Source: Pseudomonas bijieensis (GTDB lineage Bacteria > Pseudomonadota > Gammaproteobacteria > Pseudomonadales > Pseudomonadaceae). Taken from it: 64,000 nucleotides of DNA. The stretch's first letter is position 1. Every line of letters begins with the position of its first letter. Below the pieces are notes generated by a model, which was not told where the DNA came from, did no database searches, and saw nothing but the letters and a program-made list of their open reading frames with translations. Shown here one piece after another: positions 57,091-64,000 of this stretch. The stretch is taken from contig NZ_CP048810.1 in assembly GCF_013347965.1 (NCBI RefSeq), positions 6,261,501 to 6,325,500 of the forward strand, read 5' to 3'. The position numbers were made by a program, and so were the translations under genes.

Positions 57091-57160
57091 GTCCAGCACA
57101 GGACTAACGGTTGCACTGGCATCCCGTCCAGCACAGGACTAACGGTTGCACTGGCATCCC
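57091..57160 (+). repeat. 35-bp perfect tandem duplication before truA
   Basis: GTCCAGCACAGGACTAACGG and the next 15 bases, ending in GCATCCC, occur twice in direct succession (57091-57125 and 57126-57160) without a mismatch. The second copy ends 13 bp before the truA -10 element. Confidence 0.9.
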
Positions 57161-57173
57161 GTCCCGACCGCCT

Positions 57174-57179
57174 TATAAT
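57174..57179 (+). promoter_or_regulatory. -10 element, probable truA promoter
   Basis: TATAAT is a perfect -10. No good -35 lies 16-18 bp upstream; TGGCAT (57152-57157), within the tandem duplication, is 16 bp away. The proposed truA start is 36 bp downstream. Confidence 0.55.
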
Positions 57180-57214
57180 GCCCGCCTTTGCGTACCTCAG
57201 CAGGCTGTAATTCC

Positions 57215-58071
57215 TTGGCAAACATAGACAACCCGGCCGCCGAAATGGCGGCCGACGGCTTTTTTTCCGGATCGCCTTGGGCGTTGAATACAAAGGCTCG
57301 CGCTACCGTGGCTGGCAGCGCCAGGCTTCCGGTGTACTGACCGTGCAGGAAACCCTCGAAAACGCACTGTCCAAAGTCGCCGACTCGCCCGTGTCGCTGC
57401 ATTGCGCCGGCCGTACGGACGCTGGCGTGCATGCCTGCGGCCAGGTGGTGCATTTCGATACCCAGGTCGAGCGTTCGATGAAGGCCTGGGTGATGGGCGC
57501 CAACATCAACTTGCCGCACGACGTCAGCGTCAGTTGGGCCAAGGAGATGCCGGCGCATTTCCATGCGCGCTTCAAGGCCATCGCCCGGCGTTATCGCTAC
57601 GTGATCTACAACGATCAGATCCGTCCGGCGCACCTGAACGAAGAAATTACCTGGAATCACCGCCCGCTGGATGTCGAGCGCATGGCCGAGGCCGCGCAAT
57701 ACCTGGTCGGCGTCCATGATTTCAGCGCGTTCCGAGCTGGCCAGTGCCAGGCCAAGTCACCGATCAAGGAACTGCATCACTTACGCGTGACCCGTCACGG
57801 CAAGATGATCGTGCTCGACATCCGCGCCAGTGCCTTCCTGCATCACATGGTGCGCAACATCGCCGGCGTATTGATGACCATTGGGGCCGGCGAGCGCCCG
57901 GTGGAATGGGTCAAGGAAGTGCTCGACAGTCGTATCCGCCGTTCCGGTGGCGTCACGGCGCACCCGTTTGGCTTGTACCTGGTGCAGGTCGAATATCACG
58001 ATGAATTCGAGTTGCCACAGCGTTACATAGGGCCACATTTCCTTACGGGCTTCTCGGAACTCGACGGCTGA
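57215..58071 (+). CDS. truA: tRNA pseudouridine(38-40) synthase, frameshifted near the start
   Basis: TruA converts uridines 38-40 of the tRNA anticodon stem to pseudouridine. The long readable part has GVEYKGSRYRGWQRQASGVL, the catalytic-Asp motif CAGRTDAGVHACGQVVHFD, RRYRYVIYND, FRAGQCQAKSP and HHMVRNIAGVLMTIGAGE. Family members begin near ADGFFRIALGVEYKGSRY, but here the frame before GVEYKG is broken in a T7 run (57260-57266): five or eight T would join it to MAADGFF and a possible TTG start at 57215 (MANIDNPAAE). As given, translation would have to begin at TTG 57277, without a good ribosome site, and would lose the first strand. Confidence 0.85.
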
Positions 58072-58134
58072 CGCCCCGCGCAGCATTTGCTACCATCCGG
58101 GACTTTCACGGATTTGCCTGAGGTTTTAGCCACC

Positions 58135-58767
58135 ATGCCGGTCGTTCGCAGCAAGATTTGCGGGATCACCCGCGTCGAGGACGCGTTGGCGGCGGTCGAG
58201 GCCGGGGCCGATGCCATCGGGCTGGTGTTTTACGCCAAGAGTCCGCGGGCGGTGACGGTGCAGCAGGCGAGGGCGATCGTCCAGGCCTTGCCGCCATTCG
58301 TGACTCCCGTGGGCCTGTTCGTCAACGCCAGTCGTTGCGAGCTAGGCGAGATTCTCGATGCGGTGCCGCTGGGTTTGTTGCAGTTCCATGGCGACGAGAC
58401 CCCGGCCGATTGCGAAGGCTGGCATCGTCCGTACATCAAGGCGTTGCGGGTCAAGGCCGGCGACGACATTGCCGCCCGTTGCGAGGCCTTCGCCAGTGCC
58501 AGCGGCATTTTGCTGGACACTTATGTGGAAGGTGTTCCTGGCGGTACCGGCGAAGCCTTCGACTGGTCGCTGGTGCCACAAGGCCTGGGCAAACCGATCA
58601 TCCTGGCCGGTGGCCTGACGGCGGAAAACGTCGCCGCGGCCATTCGTCAGGTTCGCCCTTACGCAGTGGATGTGAGCGGTGGGGTGGAACAGGGCAAGGG
58701 CATCAAGGACCCGGCAAAGATTCGTGCATTCATGGCCGCTGTACGCAGTAGCCAGTCGTCAATGTGA
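58135..58767 (+). CDS. trpF: Phosphoribosylanthranilate isomerase
   Basis: 210-residue TIM-barrel enzyme of tryptophan synthesis that converts phosphoribosylanthranilate to CdRP by an Amadori rearrangement. [20 protein letters not shown] carries the catalytic Cys; [34 protein letters not shown] with the catalytic Asp, [11 protein letters not shown] and [15 protein letters not shown] are family motifs. ATG 58135 has TGAGG upstream; an ATG 48 bp earlier lacks family sequence. It lies 63 bp after truA, as in P. aeruginosa from memory. Confidence 0.96.
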   Translation: MPVVRSKICGITRVEDALAAVEAGADAIGLVFYAKSPRAVTVQQARAIVQALPPFVTPVGLFVNASRCELGEILDAVPLGLLQFHGDETPADCEGWHRPYIKALRVKAGDDIAARCEAFASASGILLDTYVEGVPGGTGEAFDWSLVPQGLGKPIILAGGLTAENVAAAIRQVRPYAVDVSGGVEQGKGIKDPAKIRAFMAAVRSSQSSM

Positions 58768-59021
58768 CGGCTGGCAGACTGCCGCCGTCCATACCAGCAC
58801 TGTACAAAGCAGGCAGGCGCCGCCTCCGGGTGGGCCGATAACGTAGGGGTGACCGCGGTGCAGCGGTTGCCGGGATGGCTGAGGAGGTTGGGCTGCATGC
58901 AGGTCATGTTTCGCGCTGACCGTGGTGGCCTTCGATCCTCGCCGCACAATGAATTTAGCTCAAGGGCATACGCGGGGCCGCGAACCAGAGCGTTCGGGCC
59001 GCCGGTACTGGAGAAAGAAGC

Positions 59022-59942
59022 ATGAGCAACTGGTTAGTAGACAAACTGATCCCTTCGATCATGCGTTCCGAGGTGAAGAAAAGCTCGGTGCCTGAAGGTC
59101 TGTGGCACAAATGTCCATCCTGCGAGGCGGTGCTGTACCGTCCTGAGCTGGAAAAGACCCTGGACGTTTGCCCCAAGTGCAACCACCACATGCGTATCAG
59201 TGCGCGTGCCCGTATCGATATTTTCCTGGACGCTGAAGGTCGTGTGGAATTGGGCGCCGACCTGGAGCCTGTGGACCGCCTGAAATTCCGCGACGGCAAG
59301 AAGTACAAGGACCGCCTGACCGCGGCCCAGAAGCAGACCGGCGAAAAAGACGCCCTGGTGTCCATGAGCGGCACTTTGCTGGGCATGCCAGTGGTGGTTT
59401 CGGCCTTCGAGTTCTCCTTCATGGGCGGTTCCATGGGCGCCATCGTTGGCGAGCGTTTCGTTCGCGCAGCCAACCATGCCCTGGAAAACCGTTGCCCGAT
59501 GATCTGCTTCTCCGCTTCCGGCGGTGCGCGGATGCAGGAAGCGCTGATCTCCCTGATGCAAATGGCCAAGACCTCCGCGGTGCTGGCGCGTCTGCGTGAA
59601 GAAGGCATTCCGTTCATCTCGGTACTGACCGACCCGGTCTACGGCGGTGTTTCCGCCAGTCTGGCCATGCTCGGCGACGTGATCGTCGGCGAGCCGAAAG
59701 CCCTGATCGGCTTCGCCGGCCCACGCGTGATCGAGCAGACCGTGCGTGAAAAGCTGCCGGAAGGCTTCCAGCGCAGTGAGTTCCTGCTGGAGCACGGCGC
59801 CATCGACATGATCATCCATCGCCAGGAGCTGCGTCCGCGCCTGGGCAACCTGCTGGCTCAACTGATGGGGCTGCCGACACCGAAATTCGTCGCCGCACCG
59901 ATCGAGCCGGTCGTGGTTCCGCCGGTGCCTGCAGGCCTATGA
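59022..59942 (+). CDS. accD: Acetyl-CoA carboxylase carboxyltransferase subunit beta
   Basis: 306 residues. With AccA it transfers CO2 from biotin to acetyl-CoA, making malonyl-CoA for fatty acid synthesis. The N-terminal zinc ribbon has both pairs, CPSC (about 30-33) and CPKC (about 49-52). [36 protein letters not shown] and [20 protein letters not shown] are carboxyltransferase blocks. ATG 59022; the 254 bp before it contain no gene that I can support and presumably hold its promoter. Its stop overlaps folC by four bases. Confidence 0.97.
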   Translation: MSNWLVDKLIPSIMRSEVKKSSVPEGLWHKCPSCEAVLYRPELEKTLDVCPKCNHHMRISARARIDIFLDAEGRVELGADLEPVDRLKFRDGKKYKDRLTAAQKQTGEKDALVSMSGTLLGMPVVVSAFEFSFMGGSMGAIVGERFVRAANHALENRCPMICFSASGGARMQEALISLMQMAKTSAVLARLREEGIPFISVLTDPVYGGVSASLAMLGDVIVGEPKALIGFAGPRVIEQTVREKLPEGFQRSEFLLEHGAIDMIIHRQELRPRLGNLLAQLMGLPTPKFVAAPIEPVVVPPVPAGL

Positions 59943-61246
59943 TCCAACGTACCCTGGGCGACTGGCTTGCCTACCTCGAGCAGTTGCATCCATCGGCCAT
60001 CGACATGGGGTTGGAGCGCTCGCAAGCGGTAGCGTCCCGCATGGGACTCGCCAAGCCCGCGCCCCGGGTCATCACCGTCACCGGCACCAACGGCAAGGGT
60101 TCGACCTGCGCCTTCATGGCCTCGCTGCTGCGGGCCCAGGGGCTGAGCGTCGGTGTCTACAGTTCGCCGCACCTGCTGCGCTATAACGAGCGGGTGCAAG
60201 TGAACGGCGTCGAAGCCACAGACGCCCAGCTGTGCGAAGCCTTCGCCGCGGTGGAAGCCGGGCGTGGCGATACAACCCTCACATATTTCGAGATGGGCAC
60301 CCTGGCGGCGTTCTGGTTGTTTGCCCGTGCCGGTCTCGATGCGGTGGTGCTGGAAGTCGGCCTGGGCGGGCGGCTGGATACGGTCAACCTGGTGGACGCA
60401 GACATTGCACTGGTCACCAGTATTGGCGTGGACCATGCCGATTACCTGGGCGATACCCGCGAATCCGTGGCCTTCGAAAAGGCCGGCATCTTTCGCCAGG
60501 GCGCGCCTGCACTCTGCGGCGATCTCAATCCGCCCCAACCGTTGCTGGACAAGGTTCGCGAACTGAGTTGCCCGTTTTTTCTGCGCGGGCGGGATTTCGA
60601 CCTGGCGATGACCGAGCAGCATTGGCAATGGCGCGGCAGCGACCTGCGGGGCAATCCGGTGGAGTTGCGCGATCTGCCGCTGTTGGACCTGCCGATGGAA
60701 AACGCCGCGTTGGCGCTCCAGGCCTATCTGCTGCTGGGCTTGCCCTGGGATGCCGGGCAAATCGTCCAGGCGTTGCAGGCGACTCGTGTGGTCGGGCGCC
60801 TCGATCGTCGTCAGTTCGATTGGCAAGGCAAGCGCCTGAACCTGTTACTGGATGTCGGCCATAACCCCCACGCAGCGCAGTACCTGGCCGAGCGCCTGGC
60901 GCGGCGGCCGGTGGTGGGGCAACGCCTGGCGGTGTTCGGGTTGCTGTCCGACAAGGATCTGGATGGCGTTGTCGAGGCGTTGGGTGCTAGTGTCCAGCAC
61001 TGGGCGGTGACGCCACTGGATTCGCCGCGCTCACGTACGGCGGAGCAGTTGCAGGAAGCCTTGCAGCGTCGCGGTGCTTCAGTGCAAGCCTACGCCAGTG
61101 TGGCCGACGCCCTGGAAGGGCAGTGCGCCCTGGCGACGGCCGATGATGAAATTCTGCTGTTCGGATCATTTTTTTGTGTTGCCGAGGCCCTTCAATGGTT
61201 GGCCCGGCGCTCCACGGAGGAGACTGCAGATGGCATTGCTGGATAA
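59939..61246 (+). CDS. folC: Folylpolyglutamate synthase / dihydrofolate synthase
   Basis: 435-residue Mur-ligase-family enzyme that adds glutamate to dihydropteroate and folates. P-loop [20 protein letters not shown] near 45, [52 protein letters not shown] block, and [19 protein letters not shown] near 308. ATG 59939 overlaps the accD stop, and the following SPOR gene starts within its last codons, so accD-folC-SPOR is one coupled operon. Confidence 0.96.
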   Translation: MIQRTLGDWLAYLEQLHPSAIDMGLERSQAVASRMGLAKPAPRVITVTGTNGKGSTCAFMASLLRAQGLSVGVYSSPHLLRYNERVQVNGVEATDAQLCEAFAAVEAGRGDTTLTYFEMGTLAAFWLFARAGLDAVVLEVGLGGRLDTVNLVDADIALVTSIGVDHADYLGDTRESVAFEKAGIFRQGAPALCGDLNPPQPLLDKVRELSCPFFLRGRDFDLAMTEQHWQWRGSDLRGNPVELRDLPLLDLPMENAALALQAYLLLGLPWDAGQIVQALQATRVVGRLDRRQFDWQGKRLNLLLDVGHNPHAAQYLAERLARRPVVGQRLAVFGLLSDKDLDGVVEALGASVQHWAVTPLDSPRSRTAEQLQEALQRRGASVQAYASVADALEGQCALATADDEILLFGSFFCVAEALQWLARRSTEETADGIAG

Positions 61247-61892
61247 GGCGTACAAGCAGCGCATGGTCGGGGCCCTGGTGTTGGTGGCCCTGGCGGTGAT
61301 TTTCCTGCCGATGCTGTTTTCCCGCCAGGATGAGCAGCGCCAGGTCACAGTCGACGCGCCGGCCGCGCCCCAGGCGCCTTCAGTGCCGCCGGTGCAGGTT
61401 GAGCCAGTGGTTGTGCCCGAGCCTCAGGCGTTGCCTCAGGAACCGGTGCCAAGCGACGAGGAGCTGGCTGAGCAACCTGCTGCGCCTTCCACGCCTATTG
61501 CGCCCGCTCCTGCCCCGGCCGCGCCAAGCAAGCCGACTGTCGCGCCAGTGCCTGTTCCAGCAGCGCCAGCGGTCAAGCCGGCCCCGAGCCAGCCGATCAC
61601 CGCGGCACCCGCCAAGCCGGACACGACCCCGAGTCGTGTGGATGCTAATGGCCTGTCGGTCAGTTGGTCGGTGCAGCTGGCCAGCCTGACCAGTCGCGAA
61701 AGTGCCGAGAACTTGCAGAAAACCCTGCGCAGCCAGGGCTACAACGCCTACATCCGTTCCGCCGATGGCAAGAACCGGGTGTTTGTCGGTCCGCTGATCG
61801 AGCGTGCCGAGGCTGACCGCCTGCGTGATCTGCTCAGTCGCCAGCAGAACCTCAAGGGGTTCGTCGTGCGCTTCCAGCCAGAACGCGGCTAA
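61230..61892 (+). CDS. SPOR-domain inner-membrane protein (DedD-like)
   Basis: 220 residues: short cytoplasmic start, one transmembrane helix (about 13-29, GALVLVALAVIFLPMLF), a Pro/Ala/Val-rich linker (about 40-135) and a C-terminal SPOR domain (about 145-218; SVQLASLTSRESAENLQKTL, YNAYIRSADGKNRVFVGPLI) that binds denuded septal peptidoglycan. It should locate to the division site. ATG 61230, with GGAGG upstream, overlaps the folC 3' end by 17 bases; folC-dedD-cvpA-purF is the order in many gamma-proteobacteria. Confidence 0.9.
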   Translation: MALLDKAYKQRMVGALVLVALAVIFLPMLFSRQDEQRQVTVDAPAAPQAPSVPPVQVEPVVVPEPQALPQEPVPSDEELAEQPAAPSTPIAPAPAPAAPSKPTVAPVPVPAAPAVKPAPSQPITAAPAKPDTTPSRVDANGLSVSWSVQLASLTSRESAENLQKTLRSQGYNAYIRSADGKNRVFVGPLIERAEADRLRDLLSRQQNLKGFVVRFQPERG

Positions 61893-61981
61893 CAGCGATT
61901 TAGTGGATTTGAATCGTGCAGCTTACCGACAGCCCTGCGCTCTGCTAAAATGCGCCGCCTTATCCGTCTGTAGGCTGCACC

Positions 61982-62542
61982 GTGCCATTTACCTGGGTTG
62001 ACTGGGCGATCGTTGCGATCGTCGCCATCTCCGCATTGATCAGTCTGAGCCGCGGCTTCGTCAAGGAAGCCCTCTCGCTGCTGACCTGGATCATCGCGGG
62101 AGTCGTAGCCTGGATGTTTGGTGGTTCGCTGTCCCAGTACCTCGCCGGATACATCGAAACTCCATCGGCCCGCGTGATCGCGGGCTGTGCCATCTTGTTT
62201 ATCGCCACCTTGCTGGTTGGCGCAATGATCAATTATCTGATCGGCGAACTGATTCGCGTCACCGGGCTTTCCGGGACGGACCGGTTCCTGGGCATGGCCT
62301 TCGGCGCGGCGCGTGGCGCGTTGCTGGTGGTCGTGGCCGTCGGGCTCTTGAGCCTGGGGCCGGTGCAGCAGGATACGTGGTGGCAGGAGTCCCGGCTCGT
62401 GCCACAATTTCTATTGGTCGCAGACTGGTCCAAAAACCTGATCCTGGGTTGGAGCAGTCAGTGGCTTGCCAGCGGTATCAGCGTACCCGCTGAAATACCG
62501 TTCAAGGAACACCTCTTGCCGATGGCCAAAACGCCGCAGTGA
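61982..62542 (+). CDS. cvpA: CvpA family inner-membrane protein
   Basis: 186 residues with four hydrophobic segments (WVDWAIVAIVAISALISLSR, LSLLTWIIAGVVAWMFGG, AGCAILFIATLLVGAMINYL, and RGALLVVVAVGLLSLG). It belongs to the CvpA (colicin V production) family, needed for colicin V and linked to envelope homeostasis; exact role unknown. The start is GTG 61982. TAAAAT at about 61945 may be a -10. It is followed by purF, 41 bp on, as in most gamma-proteobacteria. Confidence 0.92.
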   Translation: MPFTWVDWAIVAIVAISALISLSRGFVKEALSLLTWIIAGVVAWMFGGSLSQYLAGYIETPSARVIAGCAILFIATLLVGAMINYLIGELIRVTGLSGTDRFLGMAFGAARGALLVVVAVGLLSLGPVQQDTWWQESRLVPQFLLVADWSKNLILGWSSQWLASGISVPAEIPFKEHLLPMAKTPQ

Positions 62543-62583
62543 GTGTTGTTCAGTTCAGATCCATTAAGTAGGGGTTGCGTCGC

Positions 62584-64000
<1,417 letters not shown>

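Noticed and set aside
58768..59021. Hidden small gene in the 254 bp before accD
   Set aside because: Short open frames there lack ribosome sites and recognisable sequence; probably leader and promoter DNA.

Overview
This G+C-rich window is chromosomal DNA from a fluorescent Pseudomonas, most likely the P. fluorescens complex. The evidence is a PvdS-type promoter in front of the pyoverdine gene pvdA, dense intergenic REP/REPIN repeats of the kind seen in that group, and a right half (uvrB-gltX-tRNAs-ibpA-leuCDB-asd-usg1-fimV-truA-trpF-accD-folC-SPOR-cvpA-purF) whose order matches the P. aeruginosa core genome as I remember it. I see no integrase, transposase, prophage, CRISPR array or plasmid gene; the only mobile-type DNA is non-autonomous REP sequence.

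Left third (1-22.4 kb). It starts with the tail of what is probably an ECF sigma factor, then pvdA. Next comes a three-gene phosphorelay: a BvgS/EvgS-like hybrid kinase, a receiver-like protein whose phospho-acceptor Asp is Asn, and a NarL/LuxR-type regulator. A pirin, an MscS channel with a cyclic-nucleotide-binding domain (frameshifted) and an AhpD-like protein follow. A Fur-box-controlled fecI-fecR-fecA ferric citrate system comes next, then an MFS transporter, a DapF-like protein with serines at both catalytic cysteine positions, codB-codA (cytosine uptake and deamination), an alpha/beta hydrolase with an Asp nucleophile, queD and a patatin.

Middle (22.5-34.2 kb). Two tandem PepSY proteins lead into an OmpR-type regulator and its kinase (resembling bqsRS/carRS), followed by an antiporter-type transporter, a chemoreceptor, trhP (frameshifted), an AI-2E/PerM permease, two very small proteins, tRNA-Asn, a frameshifted small gene and an aromatic aminotransferase.

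Right (34.5-64 kb). uvrB, gltX, a tandem Ala-Glu-Ala-Glu tRNA cluster, a TetR regulator with a hydrolase, a thioesterase, dusC, ibpA with a sigma-32-like promoter and a ROSE-like RNA thermometer, a five-PAS GGDEF-EAL protein, a LysR regulator divergent from leuC-leuD-(methyltransferase)-leuB, then asd, a cysteine-less asd paralogue, fimV, truA, trpF, accD-folC-SPOR, cvpA and purF (cut by the window end).

Four genes (mscS-like, trhP, a 75-codon gene and truA) are out of frame at a run of identical bases (T7, G6, G5, T7). That pattern suggests sequencing error more than decay, so these should be checked before being called pseudogenes. The most interesting biology is the phosphorelay with a non-phosphorylatable receiver and a kinase tail encoded by a REP element, and the Cys-to-Ser DapF homologue.
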